Position numbers and translations under genes: made by a program. A stretch of DNA of 64,000 nt from Microbacterium sp. VKM Ac-2870. Lineage in GTDB: Bacteria; Actinomycetota; Actinomycetes; Actinomycetales; Microbacteriaceae. The stretch's first letter is position 1. Every line of letters begins with the position of its first letter. The stretch lies in the NCBI RefSeq assembly GCF_015350795.1, contig NZ_JADKSH010000005.1, positions 1 to 64,000 of the forward strand, written 5' to 3'. The notes below the pieces were generated by a model. It saw only the letters and a list, made by a program, of their open reading frames with translations. It had not been told where the DNA came from and ran no database searches. Shown here piece by piece: positions 22,911-33,769 of this stretch.

Positions 22911-23612
22911 ATGCGCAGAACCGGTTTCACCGTCGTCGTCGGAATCGTGGCGATCATCCTGACGGGATGCACGACGGCACAGCCGTCGCCTCGCCCACCG
23001 ACCGCTTCGCACACGCAGCCGCCGAGCGCATCCGCTCCCATCCCCACACCCACACCCACACCCACACCCACACCCAGCCTTACGTCGAACCGCGCCGCGT
23101 TGGTCATCTCGGCGACCGATGTCACGCTGCTTGATGAGAGTGGCGAGGTAGAGGCGCGGCTGAAACTCAAGGGCGAGGATCCCACCCCGTTCGCTGAGGC
23201 GATCAACACCGCAGCCGGGGCTGCCGGTGTCGCAGCGACCACGCCCGGCGGACCCGAGGGCGCGAAGTTCACGTCTACCTTCACGTGGGACACCCTGAAG
23301 ATCAGCACCTTCTTCAGCCCTGACGAGTGCGACGCTGGCTGCCGAGGCACGTTCGTCTACGTCACCGCCCCCAGCGTCGGAACGTTGCCGATCCACACCA
23401 CATCCGGCATCTTCGTCGGCGAGACCGTCGACGATGCCAAGGAGCGGGGAGCTCAGCCCACGAGCGATCTTCCACTCGCGTCCGACCCCGAGGACCCTTC
23501 TCTCATCAACTCAACGACGGAGGCGACTCGAGTCGTCATCCTGGATGCGGATCAGGGAGTGATCACGCACATCCGCGCGGGCGACGGGTACAGCTCACTC
23601 GGCGGCATGTGA
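22911..23612 (+). CDS. Secreted lipoprotein with TP-repeat linker
   Basis: A 233-residue protein. The lipoprotein signal ends in the lipobox ILTGC (Cys at about 20). A Pro/Thr-rich linker (PIPTPTPTPTPTP) encoded by a hexanucleotide repeat follows. The mature domain (about 60-233) contains CDAGC and is beta-rich. Function unknown. It is the first core gene beyond the tRNA. Confidence 0.7.
   Translation: MRRTGFTVVVGIVAIILTGCTTAQPSPRPPTASHTQPPSASAPIPTPTPTPTPTPSLTSNRAALVISATDVTLLDESGEVEARLKLKGEDPTPFAEAINTAAGAAGVAATTPGGPEGAKFTSTFTWDTLKISTFFSPDECDAGCRGTFVYVTAPSVGTLPIHTTSGIFVGETVDDAKERGAQPTSDLPLASDPEDPSLINSTTEATRVVILDADQGVITHIRAGDGYSSLGGM
23045..23074 (+). repeat. (CACACC)5 hexanucleotide repeat
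   Basis: Five perfect CACACC units inside the lipoprotein gene, encoding the Thr-Pro linker. Unit number changes would not shift the frame. Confidence 0.9.
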
Positions 23613-23685
23613 TCCACGTCCGCACGGTCGGCTCGTCCATCGTGACGGACGCCTCAGACCACGCGGCGGCACGGCCTCGCGGGAC

Positions 23686-24639
23686 CTACGGCGCGCGCGT
23701 CGGGGTGACGGTGGGCGTCGGGGTCGCCGTCTGCGACTTGTAGTACGCGCCGCTCGCGCTGGTGAGCACGAACTGCGAGAACTCAGCGGCATCCGACATA
23801 TCGCCCACGTACTGCTGGCCGTTGACGACCACCATCGGCGTCCCGGTGAGCGTCAACCCGTTCGTGCCGGGGATGCCGCTGATCGCGCGCTCGGTGGCAC
23901 CCTTGACCCACGTCGAGTACGACTCGGTCTCGATGCACTCGCGGAGCTTCTTCGGATCGTCCGACCCATTGGCCTGCGCGAGGTCGGCGAGTTCCTTGTC
24001 GGAGAACCCGTCGGAGTCGACGGCCGGCTGTCGGGTGAGCAGTTCGTTGTTGAAGCTGAAGAACTTCGACGGGTCGAGCGTGGCGACGCAGGCAGCCGCG
24101 CTCGCGGCGCGCAGCGAGTACTTCGTCCCGTTCGACTTCGCCGTGAGCATCGACACGGGGTGGTACGTGAGCGTGGCCGCACCGTCAGTCACCCACGAGG
24201 AGAGCTGCTTGGCATTGGCGAGCTGCCACTGCCGTGCGGCCGGCGACAGGTAGTCGACATACACGTGGATGTTCACGACGGATGCCGATGCGGACGGAGT
24301 CGGTGCGGGCGTCGCGGCCGGCGCCTGGGCGGCATCGGTAGGAGCGGGGCTCGACCCGTCGGGGGGCGTTCCCGCCGAGACACCCGTCACGGACGTGACC
24401 GCGAAGCCGTCTCCGGTCGCGTCGTCGGGCTGCAGCTGGGGCCGATCCGCGTTGGAGCGGATCGCCCATGACACCGCGACGGCCACCACGACCACCGCGG
24501 CAACGACTCCGACGGTCAACGCCGAGCGGCGGATCACGCGCGCACGCGACTGCTTCGCATGCACGAGCTGAGCCTTCTCGCGCACCGCGTCGCGGCGGCC
24601 TGCGGGCGTGGGCTCGTTCGGGGTGTCGTCGTGAGACAT
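23686..24639 (-). CDS. Membrane-anchored DsbA/thioredoxin-fold protein lacking CXXC
   Basis: A 317-residue protein. A basic cytoplasmic start is followed by one transmembrane helix (SALTVGVVAAVVVVAVAVSW) and an Ala/Pro-rich extracytoplasmic linker. A DsbA-family fold (about 140-305) has the late TGTPMVVVNGQQYVGDM cis-Pro region. The active-site position (expected DFxCPxCxxF) reads VYVDYLSPAARQW, so both catalytic Cys are absent. A chaperone or scaffolding role is more likely than oxidoreductase. ATG 24639 begins the conserved cytoplasmic segment. Confidence 0.8.
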   Translation of the reverse strand: MSHDDTPNEPTPAGRRDAVREKAQLVHAKQSRARVIRRSALTVGVVAAVVVVAVAVSWAIRSNADRPQLQPDDATGDGFAVTSVTGVSAGTPPDGSSPAPTDAAQAPAATPAPTPSASASVVNIHVYVDYLSPAARQWQLANAKQLSSWVTDGAATLTYHPVSMLTAKSNGTKYSLRAASAAACVATLDPSKFFSFNNELLTRQPAVDSDGFSDKELADLAQANGSDDPKKLRECIETESYSTWVKGATERAISGIPGTNGLTLTGTPMVVVNGQQYVGDMSDAAEFSQFVLTSASGAYYKSQTATPTPTVTPTRAP

Positions 24640-24887
24640 GGGACCTTCTGACAGAAGCAAATTCGAGGGCGTGCCACCGCGCGTCGGGATTGTCGCGAAC
24701 GGGGCATGGCGATGGTGTCGATCGTAGCCAGCCCGCCTGTGAAATCCCCAGACGAACCCTCCTCCTCGACCACCGAGATGGTGCCATACTGAGAGCGCGT
24801 CCATCGAAGGGCGTGCGGGTCAAGCCCCCGCTCATTCCATCACTACGGATCGTCCGGCACGTACCTGCCGGTGAAGGAGAAGAAAAC

Positions 24888-25988
<1,101 letters not shown>

Positions 25989-26009
25989 TCCCACGAAGAC
26001 GCGGCGCGG

Positions 26010-27392
26010 GTGGCCCAGGTTCCCAGCGAACCGGACCCCCGCGCCGCGTCGTCCGTCCCCCCGACGAAAGCGAAGACCGGCGTGGTCCACTCCCTCACGA
26101 TCACTGCAAGCAGCGTCGACGCCGGGCTCCTCGCCCTGCCCTGGTCAACTCCCCTCGACGAGTGGGGCAAGGACACGATCGTCTCGCTGCCCAAGGGCCT
26201 CTCGCGCCACCTCGTCCGCTTCGCAGATCTCTCCGGTCGTGTCGTCGCGGTCAAGGAGACCACTGGCGAGATGGCGCGCCGCGAGTACGACATGCTGGGC
26301 GCGCTCGGCCGCCTCGACGTGCCGTGTGTCGAACGCGTCGCCGTGATCGACGGCCGTCGCACCGCCAAGGGTGACCCCCTCCCCGCCGCGCTCGTGACCG
26401 CCCACCTCAAGTTCTCACTCCCCTACCGGGCCCTGTTCACGCAGGTGCTACGGCCCGACACCGCCGGCCGCCTGGTCGACGCGCTGGCCGCCCTCCTCGT
26501 GCGTCTGCACACGACGGGCTTCTTCTGGGGCGACGTGTCGCTGTCCAACACGCTCTTCCGCCGCGACGCGGGCGCCTTCGCCGCCTACCTCGTCGACGCC
26601 GAGACCGGCGAGCTGCACGAGGCCGGACTCACGCGCGGGCAGCGTGAACACGATCTCGACGTCGCCCGCACGAACATCGCCGGCGAGATCATGGATCTCG
26701 AAGCCGGCGGCCGTCTCGAGGGCGGAGTGGATGCCGTCGCGGTCGCCGACGGCATCATGTCGTCGTACCACTCACTGTGGGCCGCCCTCACCGACAAGGA
26801 GAGCTTCGCGGCGGGCGAGGCGTGGCACATCACCGAGCGGGTGAAGCGCCTCAACGATCTCGGCTTCGACATCGGCGAGATGTCGATCCGCACCACCTCC
26901 GACGGCACGACCGTCTCCATCCAGCCGAAGGTCGTCGACGCCGGTCATCACCAGCGCCGCCTCCTCCGGTTGACGGGCCTCGACGTCGAAGAGAACCAGG
27001 CTCGCCGCCTGCTCAACGACATGGACGAGTTCCGGGCGCGTGTGTCTCGCCTCGGTTCGGACGAGGAGATGGTCGCGCACGAGTGGCTGACCCGAGTGTT
27101 CGAGCCGGTCATCAAGGCAATCCCGTGGGACCTGCGCGCGAAGCTGGAGCCCGCAGAGGTGTTCCACCAGGTGCTCGAGCACCGATGGTACATGTCGCAG
27201 GCGCGCGGTCAGTCGGTGCCGATCGCCGAAGTCGTTTCGTCGTACATCGACAACGTGCTGCGGTACCGTCGCGACGAGGCCACGGTCATGGGGCCTCCGA
27301 CCGAAACGATGGCCATTCCGATCGTGACGTCGGCGATCTCGACGATCGACGACGACGAGGATGACGACGTCGACTGGCGTGACCTGGTCTAG
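26010..27392 (+). CDS. DUF4032-family kinase-like protein
   Basis: A 460-residue soluble protein. The N-terminal half has LPS-kinase/ABC1-like features (VVAVKETTGEMARREYDML, LVRLHTTGFFWGDVSLSNTL, YLVDAETGEL), matching VAVK, HxxGxxxGD and DxE of aminoglycoside-kinase folds. The C-terminal DUF4032 half follows (about 250-430). Start uncertain: GTG 26010 or GTG 26082. It is acidic at the C-terminus. Substrate unknown. Confidence 0.7.
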   Translation: MAQVPSEPDPRAASSVPPTKAKTGVVHSLTITASSVDAGLLALPWSTPLDEWGKDTIVSLPKGLSRHLVRFADLSGRVVAVKETTGEMARREYDMLGALGRLDVPCVERVAVIDGRRTAKGDPLPAALVTAHLKFSLPYRALFTQVLRPDTAGRLVDALAALLVRLHTTGFFWGDVSLSNTLFRRDAGAFAAYLVDAETGELHEAGLTRGQREHDLDVARTNIAGEIMDLEAGGRLEGGVDAVAVADGIMSSYHSLWAALTDKESFAAGEAWHITERVKRLNDLGFDIGEMSIRTTSDGTTVSIQPKVVDAGHHQRRLLRLTGLDVEENQARRLLNDMDEFRARVSRLGSDEEMVAHEWLTRVFEPVIKAIPWDLRAKLEPAEVFHQVLEHRWYMSQARGQSVPIAEVVSSYIDNVLRYRRDEATVMGPPTETMAIPIVTSAISTIDDDEDDDVDWRDLV

Positions 27393-27440
27393 AGCGGTTC
27401 GCCTCGCTGCGCTCACTCAACGGCCGGGAGGCTGCACGCG
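27393..27440. repeat. REP-like intergenic element
   Basis: Contains GGTTCGCCTCGCTGCGCTCA and CTCAACGGCCGGGAG, matching by memory the CTCGCTGCGCTC repeats seen between genes in Microbacteriaceae. It lies between convergent genes and may terminate transcription. A related stretch with GAGCGAGCGCAGC and CGAAACGC lies at 59202-59236. Confidence 0.4.
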
Positions 27441-27468
27441 GCCGAAACGCCGCGTGCCGCGTGCCGCG

Positions 27469-28107
27469 TCAGTATCCGACGGTGAAGCGTTCCCGCGAGT
27501 GCTTCGGGTTCTCGATCTCGTCGAGGATGGCGACCGCCAGATCGGCGCCGGAGATGAACGACTCCCCCGCGGCATCCGTCACGATGACGTCGCCGCCGTC
27601 ACGGTAGATGCCCGTGCGCTCACCCGGGTTGAAGGCGCCGAAGCCACCGGCCGGGTGCACGAAGAACCAGTCGCGCCCGGTCTGCTCGGTCTGCAGGTCT
27701 TCGAGCACCCCGATCATCTCGAGCGCTTCGGCCTTGTACTCCTCGGGAAAGCCCATGTCGACCACGCGCGCCCCGCCGGGAGCGACGAGGCTGCCCCCGG
27801 CGCCGCCGATAACGCCGAGGCGAACGCTCTCCGGGAGAACCGTGTTGAGTGACTCGAGGTTGGGCCGCACGAGCCCTTCCATCGCGCCGCGCGGAGCAAC
27901 CGCGCTGATGACGACGTCGACGCCCTCGAGCTGGGTGACCAGACCGGGGATGTCGAGCAGCGTGCCCTCGATGTAGGTGGCGCCCGGCACGCGGTCGGCG
28001 GCGACCGAGCGGGCCACCGACAGCACGGTGTGCCCTCGGTCGACGGCTTCGGAGACGATGTGACGGCCGGCGAAGCCGGTTCCGCCCAGTACAGCGATGA
28101 TGGCCAT
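27469..28107 (-). CDS. NAD(P)H-binding protein (atypical short-chain dehydrogenase, NmrA/SDR-like)
   Basis: A 212-residue Rossmann protein: GGTGFAGRHIVSEAVDRGH at the N-terminus, DVVISAVAP, and LGVIGGAGGSL. The C-terminus has ISGADLAVAILDEIE. The family includes oxidoreductases and epimerase-like proteins; substrate unknown. ATG 28107 begins the beta strand of the Rossmann fold. Confidence 0.75.
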   Translation of the reverse strand: MAIIAVLGGTGFAGRHIVSEAVDRGHTVLSVARSVAADRVPGATYIEGTLLDIPGLVTQLEGVDVVISAVAPRGAMEGLVRPNLESLNTVLPESVRLGVIGGAGGSLVAPGGARVVDMGFPEEYKAEALEMIGVLEDLQTEQTGRDWFFVHPAGGFGAFNPGERTGIYRDGGDVIVTDAAGESFISGADLAVAILDEIENPKHSRERFTVGY

Positions 28108-28136
28108 GTCGGTCAGTCCCTTCGTTCGGTGCTGCG

Positions 28137-29129
28137 TCACTCGGCGGCGGCGCGGATCGTGGCGACCTGGTACAGCGCGACGGATGCCGCGATGCCGGCG
28201 TTGAGCGATTCGGTGGCGGCCGAGATCGGAATCGAGACGATCTGGTCGCACGTCTCGGTGACGAGCCGCGACAGCCCCTTGCCTTCCGAACCGACGACGA
28301 TGACCACGGGTCGATCGGCGAGTTCGAGCTGCGGAAGCGCAACGTCACCGCCGCCGTCCAGGCCGAGCACGAACACGCCCTGCTTCTTCAGATCCTTCAA
28401 CGTCGTCGTCAGGTTGGGTGCCATGGCGACCGGCACGCGGGCCGCGGCTCCCGCGCTCGTCTTCCACGCGGCGGAGTTGACGCCGGCAGAACGACGCTGC
28501 GGAATGATCAGCCCCTGACCTCCGAATGCCGCGGTCGAGCGGATGATCGCGCCGAGGTTGCGCGGGTCGGTCACGCCATCGAGGGCGACGAGCAGAGGCG
28601 TCTGGCCCTTGTCGATGATCTGCTCGAGCAGGTCTTGCGGGTGCGCGTACTCGTACGGCGGCACCTTGAGGGCGACGCCCTGGTGCACACCATCGAAGCC
28701 CGCCATGCGGTCGAGCTCAGGGCGGGTCACCTCCATCACGGGGATGCCGCGCTGGGTCGCGATAGACAGCATCTCCTTGACGCGGTCGTCCATCTCCACA
28801 CGCTGCGCGATGTAGAAGGCGGTGGCGGGAATGCGCGCCCGCAGCGCCTCCAGCACGGAGTTGCGCCCGGTTACGTTCTCGGTCTCGTCACCGGCCTTGG
28901 ACTTCGGGGCGCGCGATTGCGTCGGCTTCTGCCCGGGCCGCCCCTTGCCGCCCGCCGCGGCGTAGCGCTCGGCCGCAGCCTTGCGCTTGCCGGCGACGTG
29001 CCAGGCGCGATCTTCCGCCTTGGGCGTGGGGCCTCGGCCCTCGAGCGCTTTGCGCCCGAGACCGCCCGTGCCCTTGACGGGGCCTTTCTTCTTACCCTTA
29101 CCCGCAGAGGGGTTGCCCGGCTTAGCCAT
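28137..29129 (-). CDS. rlmB: 23S rRNA (guanosine-2251-2'-O)-methyltransferase RlmB
   Basis: A 330-residue SPOUT methyltransferase. A basic N-terminal extension (about 1-85) is followed by the TrmH substrate-binding domain (GRNSVLEALRARIPATAFYI). The SPOUT domain has DPRNLGAIIRSTAAFG, VIVVGSEGKGLSRLV and ESLNAGIAASVALYQ, the three family motifs. It overlaps cysS by eight bases, an order conserved in actinobacteria (ispDF, cysS, rlmB). Confidence 0.92.
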   Translation of the reverse strand: MAKPGNPSAGKGKKKGPVKGTGGLGRKALEGRGPTPKAEDRAWHVAGKRKAAAERYAAAGGKGRPGQKPTQSRAPKSKAGDETENVTGRNSVLEALRARIPATAFYIAQRVEMDDRVKEMLSIATQRGIPVMEVTRPELDRMAGFDGVHQGVALKVPPYEYAHPQDLLEQIIDKGQTPLLVALDGVTDPRNLGAIIRSTAAFGGQGLIIPQRRSAGVNSAAWKTSAGAAARVPVAMAPNLTTTLKDLKKQGVFVLGLDGGGDVALPQLELADRPVVIVVGSEGKGLSRLVTETCDQIVSIPISAATESLNAGIAASVALYQVATIRAAAE

Positions 29130-30525
29130 CGTTCAGACTCCAATGTGTCCCGTCGGGACCGTCTTCGAGGACGACGCCTGCCTCCGCGATCGCATCGCGG
29201 AGGCGGTCGGCTGCCGCCCAGTCTTTGTTCGCGCGCGCCTCGGCGCGCTGGGTGATCATCGCCTGCAACAGGCCGTCGAGGGCCCGCGCCTGCGCGTCGT
29301 CGGTGTCACCGCGCCAGCGCGGATCGGTGGGGTTCATGCCGAGCACGCCGGTCATCCGGCCGACCTCGACGAGCGCACGAGCGGCACCGTCGCGATCGCC
29401 GGCGTCGAGGGCAGCGTTGCCGGCACGCACCGTCTCGTGCACGACCGCGAGGGCCTGGGGCACGCCGAGGTCGTCGTCCATCGCGGCGGCGAACGCGTCG
29501 GGGAGGTCGGCGGCCACGAGAGGCGTGCTCGTCCCCAGCGCCCGCGCGGCGCGCTGCTGGAAGGTGCGAATGCGGTCGAGAGCCGCCTCCGCCTCATCGA
29601 AGGAGGCGGGCGTGAGATCGAGGTTCGAACGGTAATGGGCCGCAGCGAGGGCGTACCGGATGACGAGCGGGTCGCGCTCGATGAGCACATCCGCGGCCAG
29701 GAGGTGATTGCCGAGCGACTTAGACATCTTCTGATCGCCGACGGTCACCAGACCGTTGTGCACCCAATAACGCGCGAAGGCATCGCCGGCTGCGGTCGAC
29801 TGGGCGAGTTCGTTCTCGTGGTGGGGGAAGCGCAAGTCGATGCCCCCGCCGTGGATGTCGAACGAGCTGCCGAGGTAGCGCCGGCTCATGGCTGAGCACT
29901 CGATGTGCCAGCCAGGCCGCCCCGGACCCCACGGGCTCTCCCAGACGGCATCCGCCGGCTCACCCGGCTTGGCGCCCTTCCACAGAGCGAAGTCGCGCGC
30001 GTCGCGCTTTCCTCGCGCATCGGCATCGGCTGCGGGCTCCATCGCGTCGATGCTCTGGTGCGTGAGTGCGCCGTAGGCCGGCCACGAGCGCACATCGAAG
30101 TACACGTCACCGGCCGCCGCATACGCGTGGCCGCGGGAGATGAGCGTCTGGATCAGCTCCTGCATCTGCGGAATCGACCCCGTGGCGCGCGGTTCGTAGG
30201 TCGGCGCGAGAATGCCGATCGCGGCATACGCGCGGCCGAACTCCCGCTCCATGCGGTACGCGAGCGCCCACCACGGCTCGTTCTCCGTGGCGTTCTGCAG
30301 CACCTTGTCGTCGATGTCGGTCACGTTGCGAACGAAGGTGACCCGCCCGAAGCGTCGCGCCAGCCACCGCCGCAGCAGATCGAACGCGAGCGCTGCGCGC
30401 AGGTGGTGGATGCCGGGGCCCGACTGCACCGTCGGACCGCAGACGTACATGGTGACGTGGCCGGGGCTCTGCGGCGCGAAGTCGCGCAACGCCTGTGCCT
30501 GGGTGTCGTAGAGCCGGACTGTCAC
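29122..30525 (-). CDS. cysS: Cysteine--tRNA ligase
   Basis: A 467-residue class I synthetase. The zinc Cys and HIGH region read [20 protein letters not shown]. Further zinc ligands are in [10 protein letters not shown] and HHENE. The KMSKS motif is KMSKSLGN (about residue 270), and the DALR anticodon-binding region lies at about 330-467. Full family length. It is translated with rlmB downstream. Confidence 0.93.
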   Translation of the reverse strand: MTVRLYDTQAQALRDFAPQSPGHVTMYVCGPTVQSGPGIHHLRAALAFDLLRRWLARRFGRVTFVRNVTDIDDKVLQNATENEPWWALAYRMEREFGRAYAAIGILAPTYEPRATGSIPQMQELIQTLISRGHAYAAAGDVYFDVRSWPAYGALTHQSIDAMEPAADADARGKRDARDFALWKGAKPGEPADAVWESPWGPGRPGWHIECSAMSRRYLGSSFDIHGGGIDLRFPHHENELAQSTAAGDAFARYWVHNGLVTVGDQKMSKSLGNHLLAADVLIERDPLVIRYALAAAHYRSNLDLTPASFDEAEAALDRIRTFQQRAARALGTSTPLVAADLPDAFAAAMDDDLGVPQALAVVHETVRAGNAALDAGDRDGAARALVEVGRMTGVLGMNPTDPRWRGDTDDAQARALDGLLQAMITQRAEARANKDWAAADRLRDAIAEAGVVLEDGPDGTHWSLNDG

Positions 30526-30615
30526 CGCTCCAGCCTACCGGCGCGCGCAACGCGCGACAGCGGCGGTGACGCGGCGACGACGATCACGCCCGCCCGCCGC
30601 GAAGGCGGCCCCCCT

Positions 30616-31803
30616 TCAGCGGGGGAAGACGACCGCCACCGCGAATGCCGCGACGCCCTCGCCCACGCCGGTGAAGCCCAGACCGTCGGTGGTCGTCGCC
30701 GACACCGAGACCGGCGCGCCCAGCGCCGTCGAGAGGACAGACTCGGCCTCGGCGCGGCGCGCGGCGAAACGCGGTCGGCGTGCCTGCACCTGAACCGATA
30801 CGTTGCCGATCTCGAAGCCGGCGGCCGTGACGAGCTCCCGCGTCCGGGCGAGGAAGACGTCGGCGTGCGCCCCGGCATACTGCACCTCTTCGGTGCCGAA
30901 ATGCGTGCCGATGTCGCCGAGTCCGGCCGCCGCCAGCACGGCGTCGACGATTGCGTGAGCCACGGCATCCCCGTCCGAGTGACCGTGCAGGGCCCGCTCG
31001 CCGGGCCAGGCGACCCCGGCCAGCCAGAGGTCCCCCTCGCCACCGAACGCGTGCACATCGGTGCCGACGCCGACCCGCGGCATCGGCACGCCGCGGCTCG
31101 GCGCGGCCGCGCCGAGCACGGCACGCGCTCGATCGAGATCGGCGGGCGTCGTGATCTTGAACCCACGTTCGTCGCCGGGAACCGTCCACACGGCGGTCCC
31201 CGCGCTCTGCACGAGGGCCGCATCGTCGGTGTGATCGCGGGATGCCGCGGCGTAGGCGGCATCCAGGATCTTCCGCGAGAAACCCTGCGGGGTCTGCGCC
31301 GCCGCGAGCTCGGAGCGGTCGACGGCTTCACGGACGGCGTCGCCGTCGACCCGCTTGACGGTGTCGACGACAGGGAGCACCGGAAGCACCGCGTCTTTGC
31401 CGCTTTCGAGGGCGGCGATGACCCGGGCGAACACGTGGGGCGGTGTCAGTGCCCGGGCGGCGTCGTGCACCAGAACCCGCTCGACATCCGGCCACACCGC
31501 GCGCAGACCCGCGGCCACCGATTCCTGTCGCGTGGCTCCGCCCGCGACGACCGAGACAAGGTCATGGCGCTCCCCCGCCGCTTCGCGCGCCTCGGTGAGC
31601 GCATCGCCGACACGGTCTTCGGGCGCGACGACGATCACCTGGGCGAGCGGCGCGGCGAACACGCCCGCGAGCGCGTGACGCAGCACCGTGTGCGCATCCA
31701 ACCCGACGAAAGCCTTCGGCGCTCCGGCGCCCAGCCTCTGCCCGGATCCCGCTGCGACGACGATGACGGCGGTGCGCGGAACGGGAACCAGCTCAGAGCT
31801 CAT
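30616..31803 (-). CDS. ispDF: Bifunctional IspD-IspF (MEP pathway of isoprenoid synthesis)
   Basis: A 395-residue fusion. Residues about 10-230 are IspD (VVAAGSGQRLGAGAPKAFVG, DAARALTPP, AAAQTPQGF). Residues about 238-395 are IspF (VGVGTDVHAFG with metal ligands DVH, HGHSDGDAVAHAIVDAVLAA, GLGFTGVGEG). It makes CDP-methylerythritol and then the 2,4-cyclodiphosphate. Fusion of the two is a known state in some actinobacteria and proteobacteria. Confidence 0.93.
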   Translation of the reverse strand: MSSELVPVPRTAVIVVAAGSGQRLGAGAPKAFVGLDAHTVLRHALAGVFAAPLAQVIVVAPEDRVGDALTEAREAAGERHDLVSVVAGGATRQESVAAGLRAVWPDVERVLVHDAARALTPPHVFARVIAALESGKDAVLPVLPVVDTVKRVDGDAVREAVDRSELAAAQTPQGFSRKILDAAYAAASRDHTDDAALVQSAGTAVWTVPGDERGFKITTPADLDRARAVLGAAAPSRGVPMPRVGVGTDVHAFGGEGDLWLAGVAWPGERALHGHSDGDAVAHAIVDAVLAAAGLGDIGTHFGTEEVQYAGAHADVFLARTRELVTAAGFEIGNVSVQVQARRPRFAARRAEAESVLSTALGAPVSVSATTTDGLGFTGVGEGVAAFAVAVVFPR

Positions 31804-31930
31804 ACCTCCGACCCTACCGACGCCACGACGGCTGGGCCGCGTGGCCCCTGCGGCGTCCGGCGCAAACCGACGGCAGGAGCGGCCGAAGTCACGCCCCCCT
31901 CATGGAGGAGTCAGCGACCGGGCGACCGGA

Positions 31931-32413
31931 TCAGCTGGCGAGGACCTCGTCGAGCACACCCGAAGCATGCTCTTCATCAGCCTTGAGCGCGAGAGCGATC
32001 TCGGAGACGAGGATCTGGCGCGCCTTGGCAAGCATGCGCTTTTCCCCGGCCGACAGTCCGCGGTCCTGATCGCGACGCCACAGGTCGCGAACGACCTCGC
32101 TCACCTTGATCACATCGCCGGACGCGAGCTTCTCGAGGTTCGCCTTGTACCGGCGCGACCAGTTGGTGGGCTCTTCCGTGAACGGCGCGCGCAGCACGTC
32201 GAACACCTTCTCGAGACCGTCCTTGCCGATCACGTCACGAACGCCGACCAAGTCGACGTTGTCTGCAGGGACCTCGATGATGAGGTCTCCCTGCGTGACA
32301 TTGAGCTTCAGGTACTTCTTGGTCTCGCCCTTGATGATCCGGTCCTTGACCTCGATGATCGTCGCGGCCCCGTGGTGCGGATAGACGACCGTCTCGCCAA
32401 CCTCAAAAAGCAT
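31931..32413 (-). CDS. carD: CarD-family RNA polymerase-binding regulator
   Basis: A 160-residue protein. The N-terminal RNAP-interaction domain ([20 protein letters not shown]) is followed by a helical DNA-binding C-terminus ([20 protein letters not shown]), with the Trp that stabilises the open promoter complex. ATG 32413 is the conserved start; the upstream frame has no homology. It sits upstream of ispDF on the same strand, as in mycobacteria. Confidence 0.93.
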   Translation of the reverse strand: MLFEVGETVVYPHHGAATIIEVKDRIIKGETKKYLKLNVTQGDLIIEVPADNVDLVGVRDVIGKDGLEKVFDVLRAPFTEEPTNWSRRYKANLEKLASGDVIKVSEVVRDLWRRDQDRGLSAGEKRMLAKARQILVSEIALALKADEEHASGVLDEVLAS

Positions 32414-32558
32414 GCAGTTATGTCCTTTCGGCAAAGTCCAGAATACCACAGCCGGCATACGCTAAGGTTCGCCGACTGACCGATGACCCCCTCGAAGATC
32501 AAGGGCGTCCCCGCTCCCGGCATAGAATGGGCACACACCGACTCGTCCAGGAGGATCC

Positions 32559-33026
32559 GTGAACACGCGCCGTCTCGCGTCCGTCGCTCTCGCCGCCGTT
32601 GTGGTCCTCTCCACGGCCGGCTGCAGCATGATCTCGCCGCAGGCCACGACCATCAGCTACTCCGCGGCGGAAGGCGTGAACATCACGCACTCGGCTCCGC
32701 TGAAGGTGCGCAACGCACTGTTCGTGGCGAACGAGAAGGGCACCGAAGCCAACTTCCTCGCCGCGATCGTCAACGACACCGACAGCGACGAGACTCTCCT
32801 CGTCGGCGTGGACGGATCGACGCAGCGTGTGCGCGTTCCCGCCCGATCCACCGTGAGCCTCGGCTTCGACGGCGCCGACCCGCTCCTGTTCACCGGGCTG
32901 TCGTCCAAGCCGGGAACCGATGTGCGCACGTCGTTCCAGTCCGGCACCGGCGAAGCGGTCGAAGATCGCGTTCCCGTCCTCGACGGCACGCTCTCCTACC
33001 TCTCCGCGTTCGTTCCGTCGAACTGA
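32559..33026 (+). CDS. Small secreted lipoprotein, unknown function
   Basis: A 155-residue protein. The signal peptide ends in lipobox STAGC (Cys at about 22). The mature beta-rich domain contains NDTDSDETLLVGVDG and a late LSYLSAFVPSN. The GTG at 32559 has AGGAGG six bases upstream and a TAGAAT -10 at 32523-32528. Similar lipoproteins are common in this position in Microbacteriaceae, from memory; no function is known. Confidence 0.75.
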   Translation: MNTRRLASVALAAVVVLSTAGCSMISPQATTISYSAAEGVNITHSAPLKVRNALFVANEKGTEANFLAAIVNDTDSDETLLVGVDGSTQRVRVPARSTVSLGFDGADPLLFTGLSSKPGTDVRTSFQSGTGEAVEDRVPVLDGTLSYLSAFVPSN

Positions 33027-33085
33027 CCGGCGACACCGCGGACGGCTGAGCCTCTACCGCTCGGCGCGCCGCCCGCGGTTCCCGC

Positions 33086-33769
33086 TCACGCCTCGAATCG
33101 GTAGCCGAGGCCGCGCACGGTCAGTAGCATGACCGGCTCGCTCGGATTGCGCTCGATGCGCGAACGGATGCGTTTGATGTGCACGTCGAGCGTCTTGGTG
33201 TCACCGAAATAGTCGCTGCCCCACACGCGGTCGATCAGCTGCCCGCGGGTCAGCACGCGACCCGCATTGCGCATGAGCACCTCGAGCAGCTCGAACTCCT
33301 TGAGCGGCATGGGGATCGTCTGACCGTCCACAGCGACCGTGTGCCGATCGATGTCGAGCACCACGCGCCCACCGTCGACGATGCTGTCGTCCAGACCCAG
33401 ATCGGGTCCCTCACTGCGGCGCAGCACGGCGCGCATGCGCGCCAGTAGTTCGCGCGACGAGTACGGCTTCGTGACGTAGTCATCTGCGCCGAGCTCGAGT
33501 CCGACGACGATGTCGACCTCGGAGTCCTTCGCGGTCAGCATGATGATCGGCACCTTCGAGGTCATCCGCACCATGCGGCACACCTCAGTTCCCGGCATCC
33601 CGGGCAGCATGAGGTCGAGCAGGATGATGTCGGCGCCGCGCGCGGTGAAGGCGTCGAGGGCGGCGGGCCCGTCTTCAGCGATCTCCACCTCGAACCCTTC
33701 GCGGCGCAACAGGTAGGCGAGAGGATCGGCCAGGTCCGGCTCATCCTCGACGATCAGGACGCGTGTCAT
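33086..33769 (-). CDS. regX3: Response regulator RegX3 (OmpR family)
   Basis: A 227-residue protein. The receiver domain has the phospho-acceptor Asp in IILLDLMLPGMPG, acidic EDEPD and the switch Lys in ADDYVTKPYS. The winged-helix effector includes RGQLIDRVWGSDYFGDTKTL and TVRGLGYRFEA. It is the phosphate-starvation regulator expected to bind PHO-box repeats found here upstream of pstS, phoU and ppk. Its start overlaps the senX3 stop by four bases. Confidence 0.92.
   Translation of the reverse strand: MTRVLIVEDEPDLADPLAYLLRREGFEVEIAEDGPAALDAFTARGADIILLDLMLPGMPGTEVCRMVRMTSKVPIIMLTAKDSEVDIVVGLELGADDYVTKPYSSRELLARMRAVLRRSEGPDLGLDDSIVDGGRVVLDIDRHTVAVDGQTIPMPLKEFELLEVLMRNAGRVLTRGQLIDRVWGSDYFGDTKTLDVHIKRIRSRIERNPSEPVMLLTVRGLGYRFEA

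Noticed and set aside
29905-31986. A 693-codon plus-strand frame opposite cysS and ispDF
   Set aside because: Same GC-shadow effect. It spans two well-defined minus-strand genes and has no recognisable domain.
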